From positions 1 through 29,257 of the IMG/VR virus record IMGVR_UViG_3300033991_000174: DNA of 29,257 nt; one strand, given 5' to 3'. This document shows, piece by piece, positions 7,850-14,860 of this stretch. Made by a program: the position numbers and the translations under genes. Within the stretch, counting starts at the first letter, position 1; each line of letters starts with the position of its first letter. Origin of the DNA: a virus. The notes under the pieces were generated by a model. That model made no database searches. It saw nothing but the letters and a program-made list of their open reading frames with translations, and was not told the DNA's origin.

Positions 7850-8026
7850 TTAACCCGCCTTCTTAAACGCTTTCTTTAAAGTTTCAAAATCCGTTGTGAA
7901 CACGTCAACACGCCACTTATCCAAGCCGTCATCCGCTATAACTTGAACTGCAGAACCGTCGACAACCATTTTCCGCGGTGTAGGAATGCTCTCGAATTTT
8001 TTGAGTAGTTTAGTCCATGCAGTCAT
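7850..8026 (-). CDS. small hypothetical protein (58 aa)
   Basis: The complement of 7850-8026 is an uninterrupted 59-codon frame from ATG (8026) to TAA. The product begins MTAWTKLLKKFES, has a beta-like middle (KMVVDGSAVQVIADDGLDKWRVDVFTT) and ends in a Lys-rich helix. It fills what would otherwise be a 200-base gap between the connector and the spike. The SD is weak. No family is recognised. A small chaperone for the adjacent spike or a connector accessory would fit the position; that is a guess. Confidence 0.6.
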   Translation of the reverse strand: MTAWTKLLKKFESIPTPRKMVVDGSAVQVIADDGLDKWRVDVFTTDFETLKKAFKKAG

Positions 8027-8046
8027 TTAGAACCCTTCACACACGC

Positions 8047-8445
8047 TCATTCAGTCGCCACAGGCTCATTACTCACGTAAATCGGCGGCTCCCTCGTCTG
8101 CACCCTCAACTCCGCAATCTCATCGTCAACAAGCTTCATCAAAAGACTATATTCTGGATCGCTTGTTAAGCTTGAAACGCTTAAGCCGCCAACACTCATG
8201 TTTGGTCCTTTATCATTATACGCCCGCAACAACAACCCGGACAAATTCTGAATACACGTTAACTGCGCATCCGTAGCCGTTAAGCTCTGCGTTCCGCCGC
8301 TAGGAGTGAAGCTCACTGTGCCGCCTGTTTTCAAGTTTACGTATTCCACGGCTTTCTTAACCAAGTACTCCGTGACCGTTGTAGATGGATCTGTATATCC
8401 ATTCTCGTCTAGAATCCTCTGCGCAATATTCGTTATCGTAGTCAA
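8047..8445 (-). CDS. head-tail connector (gp6-like)
   Basis: A 132-aa protein of helix-rich type: 'IAQRILDENGYTDPSTTVTEYLVKKAVEYVNLKTGGTV.....TATDAQLTCIQNLSGLLLRAYNDKGP....SVSSLTSDPEYSLLMKLVDDEIAELR'. The order of an N-terminal helix, an 'AVEYVNLKTG' helix, then a long 'LSGLLLRAY' helix matches the HK97 gp6/SPP1 gp15 connector family. These form the ring between portal and tail. It is upstream of the tail genes in transcription order, as expected. Its start overlaps the stop of 8442-8630. Confidence 0.6.
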   Translation of the reverse strand: MTTITNIAQRILDENGYTDPSTTVTEYLVKKAVEYVNLKTGGTVSFTPSGGTQSLTATDAQLTCIQNLSGLLLRAYNDKGPNMSVGGLSVSSLTSDPEYSLLMKLVDDEIAELRVQTREPPIYVSNEPVATE

Positions 8446-8630
8446 CTTTTCAACGCCTCCAATAAACCTTTAATCTGAATTAATAATTCTTTGCGGCGAC
8501 CATCGCCTTTTTTGCGGGGTTTAAGATAGTAGTAGCGCGCACTGTCGCCGCCAGCTACGGCTGCTCCTGCATGATAACCCTGCGTAACTAGCTTGTTGCT
8601 CACTAACCCATGCACTATTATGTTTGTCAA
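8442..8630 (-). CDS. small basic virion-associated hypothetical protein
   Basis: A 62-aa protein: N-terminal 'IIVHGLVSNKLVTQGYHAGAAVAGG' followed by a basic stretch (LKPRKKGDGRRKE) and a helix. Short proteins containing 'LVTQGY' are frequent in head-tail joining regions of phages, which agrees with its position between the fibre-like gene and the connector. Starts and stops overlap both neighbours by 4 bases. The exact function is unknown. Confidence 0.6.
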   Translation of the reverse strand: MTNIIVHGLVSNKLVTQGYHAGAAVAGGDSARYYYLKPRKKGDGRRKELLIQIKGLLEALKS

Positions 8631-9400
8631 ACAGGAGTCCTCACGGTTGGCGCGGTTCCGCTGTCAAGCGTAAACTGGTAAAGAACGCTAACGCCATCGT
8701 TGTCATATATTGTGAATGTTGTTCCGCTGATGTCCCACTTGTTCTTGCCAATTTTCAAAAGGTTTTTCAAGGCTAAACCCGCACTGTCTGCTGTGGAGTG
8801 CCCAGCTAATGGTTCATCATGAACTGCGTCTGCTATGGCTGCCAAGCTTAAAGTGTCTGTTACTGCTTTTATCGCGGCTACTTCCGTATCCACAGCGGCA
8901 AGAATTGCAGCAACTTCCGTGTCAATATAGCCTTTAACCGCAGTTACATCAGTTTGCAACGTGTCGATTTTAGTTTCGTTCGCATCAACGTTTGTTTCAC
9001 TTGCAGGATCAGCAGGCAAATTGTCCGTTTTAGCTTTTATTGCGGCGATCTCTGTGTCAACATAACCCTTTATTGCTGTAATATCTGCTTGCATTTCATC
9101 AAGCGTTTGGGCCGCTGTGCGAAATGTTAAAAATGTTGTTTTTGCTCCTGACGTTGATGTTTTAACGATTATGGCTATGAAATCGCCATTTGTTTCGGCG
9201 GCGGTGAGGTCTAAATAATATGTACCTGAGCTTGTTGCTATTTCTGTTGCTTCGTTTGTGCAATCAGCGTAAGTTCCTTTATCAATGCTAACTTCACTAT
9301 CTAAGCCTGCTGCGCCAGTTACTAGGTCTCCGTCTGCGTCTAAGATGGGAAACTCTATTGTTGTGGCTGTGTTCTTTTTCATGGGAAAGCTTGATGTCAA
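8627..9400 (-). CDS. fibre-like virion protein with coiled-coil repeats
   Basis: A 257-aa protein. The N-terminal domain (about 1-95) is an all-beta domain (IEFPILDADGDLVTGAAGLDSEVSIDKGTYADCTNEATEI...GTYYLDLTAAETNGD) like baseplate upper protein (BppU)-type modules. Residues 100-190 are a repetitive coiled coil, with three related units built on 'DITAIKGYVDTEIAAIKAKTD', 'DVTAVKGYIDTEVAAILAAVD' and 'DTEVAAIKAVTDTLS'. It ends with 'AIADAVHDEPLAGHSTADSAGLALKNLLK', a common phage fibre segment. It is probably a trimeric head or tail fibre. The coiled-coil repeats are visible at DNA level as near-identical units around 8860-9080. Confidence 0.7.
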   Translation of the reverse strand: MTSSFPMKKNTATTIEFPILDADGDLVTGAAGLDSEVSIDKGTYADCTNEATEIATSSGTYYLDLTAAETNGDFIAIIVKTSTSGAKTTFLTFRTAAQTLDEMQADITAIKGYVDTEIAAIKAKTDNLPADPASETNVDANETKIDTLQTDVTAVKGYIDTEVAAILAAVDTEVAAIKAVTDTLSLAAIADAVHDEPLAGHSTADSAGLALKNLLKIGKNKWDISGTTFTIYDNDGVSVLYQFTLDSGTAPTVRTPV

Positions 9401-10401
9401 ATTATTTTCCGTCCTTTAATCGGGTTTCTTACTAAAGCGTGGATGGGGTTGAAAGTTTGCATTCCAGCGATTTGCTGCACTCGGCTAACGTAAGGCTGAC
9501 CGCCTTCTACTTCTGGTCCAATATATGCGTCTGCAACAACTACGCAGTCTTCATAAAAAGTGCATGAAGTCCCAACTTCCACGTGGCTTAAACTTCCGCC
9601 TGCCCACACACCTTTTATTCCACCCCAGCCTACAGCATTATTTAAGCCCGTTTGCGCCAAGTCTGCAACTTCTGTACCGTTCAAATAAACTCTGACTTCG
9701 CCTGCGTCTGCAGATTCTACTACTGCTTTGATTTCTAGGCAATACCAAGTATCTAAACTGATGGTGGTGGCGCTTGTGTCTGTCTGATAACCTGCTGTAG
9801 TGCGGTAATAAAGTTGGAGAGCTTGGGTACTACCATATATTTTTAGAGTAGCATAATTGTATCCTGTATCTGTTGTGGCGTGTCCCTTCATCCACATGAA
9901 CCAAAAAGCTCTACCAGCAGTAGCTAAAGCAAAAGCGTCGAGATAAAAGTATAGGCGCATGTACGCAGTATTGCCAACTGTCGCTAAAGTTTTGTAAGCG
10001 TAAGCGTAGCCTCCAACGTTTTCGGCTAAAATGGCTTTACTACTGTAAGTTCCTGTGTGCGCGTATGTACTAGAAACTTCTAAGGTGTTGCCTGCTCCGA
10101 TTGTGGTGCCTGTCCAATTATTGTAGTTTCCAGTTTCAAAACCGTCACTGAAAATCTCCGTGAAAAACTGCGTCAAATACGCTCTCTGACTTGCTGAAAC
10201 CTTCGGAAAAACCTGCCTGTGAACATACTGTTCTAAGGCTTCAGGGTCTTTCAAAACTCGGGGTGGAACACGCAAAGGCACGCCGTAGTTTTCGTTGCAG
10301 TAGGGACATTTATGGCTTTTTTGCTTAACTTCCCGCTTGCACTTTGGACAAACGTAATCCCACATGGGAAGCAAACGCAAAAGCCAATAAGGAAGTTTCA
10401 T
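9397..10401 (-). CDS. zinc-ribbon plus LamG-like virion protein
   Basis: A 334-aa protein. N-terminal residues 13-36 carry CPKCKREVKQKSHKCPYCNENYG, a four-cysteine zinc ribbon. After a helical linker, residues about 85-290 form a concanavalin/LamG-like jelly roll beginning 'DGFETGNYNNWTGT....STYAHTGTYSS', with the usual 'AYMRLYFYLD', 'WYCLEIKAVVE.ADAGEVRVYLNGTEV' strands. LamG-type domains bind carbohydrate or protein, so a surface adhesin on the capsid or tail is likely. The C-terminus is short and basic. The combination with a zinc ribbon is unusual for an appendage protein and may be how it anchors to the particle. Confidence 0.65.
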   Translation of the reverse strand: MKLPYWLLRLLPMWDYVCPKCKREVKQKSHKCPYCNENYGVPLRVPPRVLKDPEALEQYVHRQVFPKVSASQRAYLTQFFTEIFSDGFETGNYNNWTGTTIGAGNTLEVSSTYAHTGTYSSKAILAENVGGYAYAYKTLATVGNTAYMRLYFYLDAFALATAGRAFWFMWMKGHATTDTGYNYATLKIYGSTQALQLYYRTTAGYQTDTSATTISLDTWYCLEIKAVVESADAGEVRVYLNGTEVADLAQTGLNNAVGWGGIKGVWAGGSLSHVEVGTSCTFYEDCVVVADAYIGPEVEGGQPYVSRVQQIAGMQTFNPIHALVRNPIKGRKII

Positions 10402-10413
10402 TACTTGCTCAAC

Positions 10414-10779
10414 TCACATTTGACGCAGAACCCGCTCCAACTCATTCAACACGCCGCTAACCCGCTCTAATAGCAGATTCCACTTCGCCTCTAAACTATC
10501 CACAACCTTCAACCGTGCATCAACCCTACTTAAAATCTGTCTGCTCTCTTTCAAGTTTGAATCGGTTTTAGCAACAAGAGCTTTAACGTCAAAATCGATT
10601 TGAGTAAACATCTGTAGCATGTCATTACTACGATTTTTCTCAGCCACCAACTGTTTAAGTTGACTGCTTATTTCGGAGAAGTCAAAAGCTACAAGGGGCA
10701 TAGGCTGAGGTGTAGTCTGTGGTTTAGATTTAGGCTTCAGCGATTCCTCAATATCCTCTAAAGTTTTGTCACTACTCAT
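10414..10779 (-). CDS. coiled-coil hypothetical protein
   Basis: ATG at 10779 is preferred (GGTGA at 6 bases) over ATG 10791, giving 121 aa starting MSSDKTLEDIEE. A Pro/Lys-rich linker (KPKSKPQTTPQPMP) leads into a long heptad-containing helix (about residues 40-121: ISSQLKQLVAEK...DSLEAKWNLLLERVSGVLNELERVL). No Cys, no membrane segment. It is probably an oligomeric structural or assembly factor; it lies between the LamG-like protein and 10785-11153. Confidence 0.6.
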   Translation of the reverse strand: MSSDKTLEDIEESLKPKSKPQTTPQPMPLVAFDFSEISSQLKQLVAEKNRSNDMLQMFTQIDFDVKALVAKTDSNLKESRQILSRVDARLKVVDSLEAKWNLLLERVSGVLNELERVLRQM

Positions 10780-10784
10780 TTTTT

Positions 10785-11153
10785 TCACCATGTAGGGTAA
10801 TTAGCAAAGAACTCGCAGAACTCTGCGAAAGGTTTTCTATAACCTAAAAACTGCATAATCTTATCGAAAAACATGATTGCAGCACAACGCATCATTGCGA
10901 AGTGCCCCCTTGGATCAATCTTCAAGTACTGCTGATCGATCTTGACAATTTCAAATTGTCCACCATTAAAGGAGACTTGCAACGTCGTTTTTATTGCATC
11001 ATGCGACTTGTATATGTACTTTATCCAATAAGGCGGCTCAGTCCATTTGCCATAATACTGTCTACGCCAATGGCAATATAGACAAGTGAACCTGAACCGT
11101 TTTACGTCAGCAGGGCAATTTCCCAGTTTACCCGCACATGGAAGTTTAAGCAT
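10785..11153 (-). CDS. hypothetical protein with cysteine pairs
   Basis: A 122-aa protein with a CAGKLGNC segment at the N-terminus and FTCLYCHWRR at about residues 23-31, forming a possible four-Cys metal site. The rest is aromatic and basic (many Tyr, Phe, Trp, Lys), with beta-like 'TTLQVSFNGGQFEIVKI' then a helical C-terminus rich in Phe. No known family. Its stop overlaps the ribosome-binding region of the next gene and its start overlaps 11146-11418. Confidence 0.55.
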   Translation of the reverse strand: MLKLPCAGKLGNCPADVKRFRFTCLYCHWRRQYYGKWTEPPYWIKYIYKSHDAIKTTLQVSFNGGQFEIVKIDQQYLKIDPRGHFAMMRCAAIMFFDKIMQFLGYRKPFAEFCEFFANYPTW

Positions 11154-11418
11154 GCTTCACACGTCTCGGCTTAGAGCTAAGTTCTTCTTTTGATGGGGGC
11201 TCTTCGGAAAGTTTTGGTTCCTCTAACTTCAAGTCAGCTAATGCGGGTTTTTCTTCTTTTTGAGTGGTAGGTAAATCTTCTAGGATTTGTATGAATGTAG
11301 GATCAATCTTTAACGCTTCTTCCCGCGTTGTCTCGAAAACGTCGCCTTTCTTGAAATTGCCATCTTTCCAAGTGCTAACGGAACCTTTTATGATTTTAAC
11401 TGTGACTTTATCGCTCAT
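11146..11418 (-). CDS. small capsid-adjacent hypothetical protein
   Basis: A 90-aa protein: 'VTVKIIKGSVSTWKDGNFKKGDVFETTREEALKIDPTFIQIL' followed by a Glu/Lys/Pro-rich disordered tail. The first half matches the short beta proteins ('...GDxFExxxxEAxxL') frequently found directly downstream of major capsid genes, of unknown role. GAGGTG precedes the start (about 13 bases). It is separated from the capsid gene by a terminator-like hairpin, so it may be read from its own TATA-like element (TATACAAA, near 11437-11447 on the minus strand). Confidence 0.6.
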   Translation of the reverse strand: MSDKVTVKIIKGSVSTWKDGNFKKGDVFETTREEALKIDPTFIQILEDLPTTQKEEKPALADLKLEEPKLSEEPPSKEELSSKPRRVKHA

Positions 11419-11450
11419 TTTGGTTTTTTCACCTCTTCAAATTTGTATAG

Positions 11451-11493
11451 AAAGAAAAAAGGGGGGAAATTAGACTTTAAGCTTCGGCTTAAG
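11451..11493 (-). terminator. hairpin and T-run after the major capsid gene
   Basis: On the minus strand a 6-bp perfect stem (TTAAGC/GCTTAA, 11487-11492 with 11477-11482) closes a CGAA loop and includes the capsid stop codon. Downstream are a C6 run and then TTTTTTCTTT (11451-11466). Hairpin plus T-run fits transcription termination or 3'-end trimming, setting capsid mRNA apart from the downstream genes. Confidence 0.6.
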
Positions 11494-12367
11494 TTAAGCC
11501 TGTCATGGTGCATATTGCGTTTGCATCGTACACTAAGGGTAAGCCGCGAAGGTAGACTCTGATGAACAGGTTGTTGCCTTCCTTGATGCTGAGGGTTTCA
11601 GTTTCGGTGGTTATGTCCTCTGCGAGAACGTACTCGAATAAGCCGTCTGGGTTTGCCTTAGTCATCATGCCTGTTCCAGTCGTAAGCACAGGCGACATGT
11701 AGACTTCGCCTTGAATTATCTCTTTTATCCATTGCAAGTAGCTGACTGCAGTTCCAGAGACAAAAGCCAATGTGTAGGCGTACTGTTCCGCTGGCAATAC
11801 CACATTATAGGGTGGAAGTATGTTGTCAGTCATTAACTCGCTTATGGCACCGTTGATCGTCGTCGCAATAGCGGTGGCTGTTGCCCAGTCTGAACCTGCC
11901 TTCGTGTTGCCCGCAGCTTTGTATAAGCCATTTATATCGTAGTTTGTTCCATCAGCTGAATAGCCCATAATCAGCAGTGCATCTTCTAAGTACGCCACTT
12001 TATACGCGTTTGACTCAACCTGAGACGTGTTCAGCGGAGTGCCACTTGTGCGGCTGCTTGCAACGTCAAGCTTGTTCAACTCAGCTTCTTTGTGCAAGTT
12101 AGGAATTGCCACAGTTGATCGGGCAAGGTTGATGATGTCTAACGTCATTCTGCCAGGCCATGTAAAGTCTACGCTTGCGTCTGAAACGTGGGTTAATACG
12201 TCATAGCCGAAAACTTGAGTGGACGAGTCTATTTTGCGTACTGCTGTGCCGAACAGTTTTCTGCCTACGAATGTTCGTTGTGCAGCCTGAACTGCCTTTT
12301 CTCGGATGTACTGTCCCTGCTCAGTTGTTAGCGGTTCGTCCATGCCAACGTATTTTAGCTTGTTCAT
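11489..12367 (-). CDS. major capsid protein, encapsulin/HK97-like fold
   Basis: A 292-aa protein, the usual length for a compact HK97-fold shell protein. The pattern 'RTFVGRKLFGTAVRKIDSSTQVFGYDVLTHVSDASVDFTWPG....D.INLARSTVAIPNLHKEAELNKLDVASSRTSGTPLNTSQVESNAYKVAYLEDALLIMGYSADG..YDINGLY' closely follows the encapsulin (Linocin_M18-like) arrangement of N-arm, E-loop, then 'ED..I..G....NGL'. The C-terminal part (EDITTETETLSIKEGNNLFIRVYLRGLPLVYDANAIC) is the P/A-domain end. Its position after scaffold and decoration genes agrees. No separate protease-cleaved delta domain is visible; scaffold function seems to lie in 12832-13311. Confidence 0.85.
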   Translation of the reverse strand: MNKLKYVGMDEPLTTEQGQYIREKAVQAAQRTFVGRKLFGTAVRKIDSSTQVFGYDVLTHVSDASVDFTWPGRMTLDIINLARSTVAIPNLHKEAELNKLDVASSRTSGTPLNTSQVESNAYKVAYLEDALLIMGYSADGTNYDINGLYKAAGNTKAGSDWATATAIATTINGAISELMTDNILPPYNVVLPAEQYAYTLAFVSGTAVSYLQWIKEIIQGEVYMSPVLTTGTGMMTKANPDGLFEYVLAEDITTETETLSIKEGNNLFIRVYLRGLPLVYDANAICTMTGLT

Positions 12368-12368
12368 T

Positions 12369-12830
12369 TTAAATCAAGCTCCTCACAATGCAATCAGCAC
12401 TTGTTGCGCCAACGGTTGTCACTGTTTCTTCAGCGATTGCGTATATTTGATCTGTGCCTACGACTCCGCCTGTCAATTCTCCTGAAGGTGCATATGTTAA
12501 CGGGGTGCCTTTCACAGCGGTTACTCCTCCTGCTAAGCTTGCAACGAGTTTTATGCCAGGTCCGTTTATCATTGCTGCATAAGTGTTAATTACGTAGATT
12601 GTGTCCACGGTTGCTGGTCGGTATTTCTTGGTTGTTTGCTCGTAACCTAACCATCCAATAGCAGTTGCGCCAGTGTTAACTACCATGTCGTCGTCGTTTG
12701 TGCCTTTCTTGACTAAGCGTCCTGCGTACATGCTTGTAGCGTTTTCAACCTTCATCGTTTGAACGTGAATGTTGGTGCTGTCTAAGACTATTGCGTTTGT
12801 CGGTTTAACGTTTGATGCGTCTGCCCCCAT
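12369..12830 (-). CDS. capsid decoration/cement-like protein
   Basis: A 153-aa, Gly/Ala/Thr/Val-rich beta protein ('SMYAGRLVKKGTNDDDMVVNTGATAIGWLGYEQ....INTYAAMINGPGIKLVASLAGGVTAVKGTPLTYAPSGELTGG'). This pattern of short strands and 'GxxVKKG..D..V' is that of DUF2190/structural-cement-type head proteins. It lies directly before the capsid gene in transcription order, the usual place. It could instead be a minor head protein. Confidence 0.6.
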   Translation of the reverse strand: MGADASNVKPTNAIVLDSTNIHVQTMKVENATSMYAGRLVKKGTNDDDMVVNTGATAIGWLGYEQTTKKYRPATVDTIYVINTYAAMINGPGIKLVASLAGGVTAVKGTPLTYAPSGELTGGVVGTDQIYAIAEETVTTVGATSADCIVRSLI

Positions 12831-12831
12831 T

Positions 12832-13311
12832 TTACGTTCCTCCTACCCATTGCTTCTTTTCTCTGTCCCAAGCGCCTGCAGTGAGAAATGGTTTGCGAGT
12901 GCGTCGGGCTTCGTCAATTTCTGCGGCTACGTTTACGAAGGTTTTCTCTATGCTACGGTCAAGAGTGAATCTGATTGTGTGAAGGTCAGCTAGCGATTTC
13001 TTTTCCAGTTCATCCTTGTCGAATTTGCCGTCCATCTGGATGCTTTGGATTAGGCTTTGTTTTTCTGCTTCTTCTTTAGCCTTGCGTTCATCGTTTGCTC
13101 TGTTTGCGATGTCTATGGCTTGCTTAAGCTGTTTCTCGCGCAGTTCTACGCGTGCTCTGAGCATTTCGTTTTCACGCATTAAAGCTGCATCGCCTTGTGG
13201 TTTAACATCTGTTTTCAGTTCGTTATGCGGCATCGTACAAGTGCTCGTAGCTTCGTTCCATGTTCCGCCTGCTCCTTCGCATGCTTCCTTAGTTTTAAGT
13301 TCTTCAGACAT
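12832..13311 (-). CDS. scaffold-like protein
   Basis: A 159-aa protein, first gene of the capsid transcription unit. The N-terminus has EACEGAGGTWNEATSTC, a small Cys-GGTW-Cys motif that also occurs at the start of some phage head-assembly proteins. The middle (about 45-95) is a strong coiled coil with Glu/Arg/Lys heptads (ENEMLRARVELREKQLKQAIDIANRANDERKAKEEAEKQ), and the end is a helical domain. This coiled-coil design directly before the capsid gene is typical of scaffolding proteins. GGAGCG (13320-13325) serves as the ribosome-binding site. Confidence 0.6.
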   Translation of the reverse strand: MSEELKTKEACEGAGGTWNEATSTCTMPHNELKTDVKPQGDAALMRENEMLRARVELREKQLKQAIDIANRANDERKAKEEAEKQSLIQSIQMDGKFDKDELEKKSLADLHTIRFTLDRSIEKTFVNVAAEIDEARRTRKPFLTAGAWDREKKQWVGGT

Positions 13312-13367
13312 TTTGTTTTCGCTCCTTTTTTTGTGTATGTTTATTTAGTCTGGTTCTGCTACTGCCA

Positions 13368-13383
13368 GAAGAATTTATTTTAG
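13368..13383 (-). promoter_or_regulatory. TATA box candidate for the capsid operon
   Basis: On the minus strand CTAAAATAAATTCTTC gives an archaeal TATA-like core, with a start expected about 25 bases on (near 13348), leaving a short leader before GGAGCG and ATG 13311. A second AT-rich element (TAAATAAAC, 13339-13348) is closer but would leave too little leader. A promoter is needed here because opposite-strand genes at 13491-13936 separate these genes from the terminase block. Confidence 0.45.
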
Positions 13384-13401
13384 TCACCTCTCACGAGGTG
13401 A
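13384..13401. promoter_or_regulatory. palindromic operator candidate
   Basis: TCACCTC (13384-13390), a 4-base TCAC spacer and GAGGTGA (13395-13401) form a perfect 7-bp inverted repeat. It abuts the minus-strand TATA candidate, at the TFB-recognition (BRE) position, and lies about 50 bases upstream of the divergent plus-strand TATA. A dimeric regulator could control both directions. It is not followed by a T-run, so a terminator is less likely. Confidence 0.5.
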
Positions 13402-13444
13402 ACCCACAGCATCTTATGGGAGTTCTGTCAAGATATGACTATGA

Positions 13445-13459
13445 AAAGACTTAAATATT
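13445..13459 (+). promoter_or_regulatory. TATA box with BRE-like purines for the 13491 pair
   Basis: AAAAGA followed by CTTAAATATT (13450-13459) is a good archaeal BRE/TATA. The expected start (about 13480) is just before the AGGTGAAGG at 13481-13489 and the TTG start at 13491, so the mRNA leader would be very short. Confidence 0.55.
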
Positions 13460-13490
13460 GAGTGAGTGAGTAATAGATTAAGGTGAAGGT

Positions 13491-13721
13491 TTGACTTGGT
13501 ATTTTATAGTGTATCAGTATCAATATGTTTCTAAGACTACTCATCATACACAAGAATGGTCTGATGCTGAAAGAATTGAAAATGTACATCCTATTGAATT
13601 TTTGCTTAAACAACGTGACAAACATGGAGAGAATGAACATGCAATTTATCATTACCGTTTACTGTTTTGGGCGGAAATCCCCGAAGATATTGCTTTGAAA
13701 TATAAGGAGCAATTCGAATGA
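13491..13721 (+). CDS. hypothetical protein, first of an opposite-strand pair
   Basis: A 76-aa protein starting at TTG 13491, with GGTGAAGG immediately upstream; no in-frame ATG is available nearby. It begins with a Tyr-rich beta-like segment (MTWYFIVYQYQYVSKTT), then 'NVHPIEFLLKQRDKHGENEHAIYHYRLLFWAEIPEDIALKYKEQ'. No family is recognised. It lies against the direction of the late operon, between the protease and scaffold genes, with its own promoter, and overlaps the next gene by ATGA. That context resembles a 'moron' cargo gene expressed independently of virion genes. Confidence 0.65.
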   Translation: MTWYFIVYQYQYVSKTTHHTQEWSDAERIENVHPIEFLLKQRDKHGENEHAIYHYRLLFWAEIPEDIALKYKEQFE

Positions 13722-13936
13722 AGCATTTGCGTGAAACCTTTACAGATGAAGAATGGAAGCTACTTCAAGAGGCAAAAAATACCGTTGATTTGAATTGGCA
13801 TGACTTTATTATGTTACTGAAAAAATACACAAAGATTGAAAAGCTAAAAGATAAGTTCGGTGCGGCTATGCTTTCTCATGATTATGATGTAGCGCATAAA
13901 TTGCTTGAAGAATGGATGGAACTCGAAAAACTTTGA
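13718..13936 (+). CDS. small helical protein, second of an opposite-strand pair
   Basis: A 72-aa, highly charged, all-helical product (FTDEEWKLLQEAKNTVDLNWHDFIMLLKKYTKIEKLKDKFGAAML). It starts at ATG 13718, overlapping the stop of 13491-13721, so the two are translationally coupled. Its stop is 3 bases from the end of the convergent protease gene. Size and pairing would fit a two-gene toxin-antitoxin or immunity/anti-defence unit, but no specific motif supports that. Confidence 0.65.
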   Translation: MKHLRETFTDEEWKLLQEAKNTVDLNWHDFIMLLKKYTKIEKLKDKFGAAMLSHDYDVAHKLLEEWMELEKL

Positions 13937-13939
13937 TTG

Positions 13940-14857
13940 TTACTTTTGTAACTTGGATTCTAGCTGGGTGAATGCTTTTTTGAATTCTAAGTCTAAATTG
14001 GTTTTTTCAGGTTTTGATGTTGGCAGTACGTAGCCATCGAGAACGCGGAGTACATCACTGCCGTAACGAGTGAAAAGTCGCTTACTCGCCATTTCAACGC
14101 CGACATCCACTATCTTACGACACACTGGACAGTCTTTAAGCACCTGCGCATCTAACCCATACTTCAATGATGCATCAAAGCCAATGCCGCAGATGGGACC
14201 GGGGCAACGTCCTTTTTCTATTGGTGCAGCAAGATGGTTAAGGAATATGTTGCGTTGCACATAATCGTATGCCGCACCGCCAAATTCGCCTCTTGTTCTG
14301 TCCACATCAAATGTGAAGCCGATGCTTACATCACGTAGAGCATCATCTCTTATTTGGGTAAGTACCTTCTCTGGCACGCGATCTTTGAACCATGTTACAT
14401 CTGCCCGTACTCCTCTACGCATGGGTCGCCTTGATTTTGGGTCTATAAGATTCTTAACAAACTGGAAGTTTGAAGCTTTGCCATATACGTCGCTTTGTTT
14501 AACAAGCAAATAATTGGTTTCTGGACCTGGATGTTCAAGAATTTTCACGGGTACGCTACCTATGTCTGATGCGACTTTTGCCATCTTTTCCAGTTCGTCT
14601 GAGGGCTTGTAAGCCCATCCGTCTTCATATTGCTGCACGATTTCGCTGGCTATGACTGCGGGCATCACTAGAAAGTTGTCGTCGTCTGTGATTATTTTGT
14701 CGTCTAAATGGATGGTGTCAAATCCTATTTTTCTTTGTTTGTCGCCTTCAATCTGTCGCTTAATAGTTGCGCAGTATGCTTCTGGATCACCTTTATCTTG
14801 GTTCTTAGCTACGCAATCTTCAAAGTTTAGGTATTCTCCAAACGGCATATTTTTCAC
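13940..14857 (-). CDS. prohead maturation protease, DUF2213-like
   Basis: A 305-aa protein. The N-terminus (MPFGEYLNFEDCVAKNQDKGDPEAYCATIK) is the short 'F.dCv.kn.DK.dpeAYCa.IK' module often found at the start of phage head proteins. Residues about 43-230 match the DUF2213 protease pattern: 'FLVMPAVIASEIVQQYEDG..YKP.DEL', 'VPVKILEHPG', 'VSIGFTFDVDRTRGEF' and 'IFLNHLAAPIEKGRCPGPICGIG'. These enzymes (HK97-protease-like fold) trim scaffold and capsid during maturation. H108 of KILEHP and the Ser of DVSIGF are the likely catalytic residues by analogy. It lies between the gp7-like gene and the capsid cluster, as expected. Confidence 0.75.
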   Translation of the reverse strand: MKNMPFGEYLNFEDCVAKNQDKGDPEAYCATIKRQIEGDKQRKIGFDTIHLDDKIITDDDNFLVMPAVIASEIVQQYEDGWAYKPSDELEKMAKVASDIGSVPVKILEHPGPETNYLLVKQSDVYGKASNFQFVKNLIDPKSRRPMRRGVRADVTWFKDRVPEKVLTQIRDDALRDVSIGFTFDVDRTRGEFGGAAYDYVQRNIFLNHLAAPIEKGRCPGPICGIGFDASLKYGLDAQVLKDCPVCRKIVDVGVEMASKRLFTRYGSDVLRVLDGYVLPTSKPEKTNLDLEFKKAFTQLESKLQK

Positions 14858-14860
14858 CTT

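Noticed and set aside
8860-9080. Repeated DNA units as a possible regulatory repeat
   Set aside because: They are explained by the coiled-coil repeats of the fibre-like protein encoded there.
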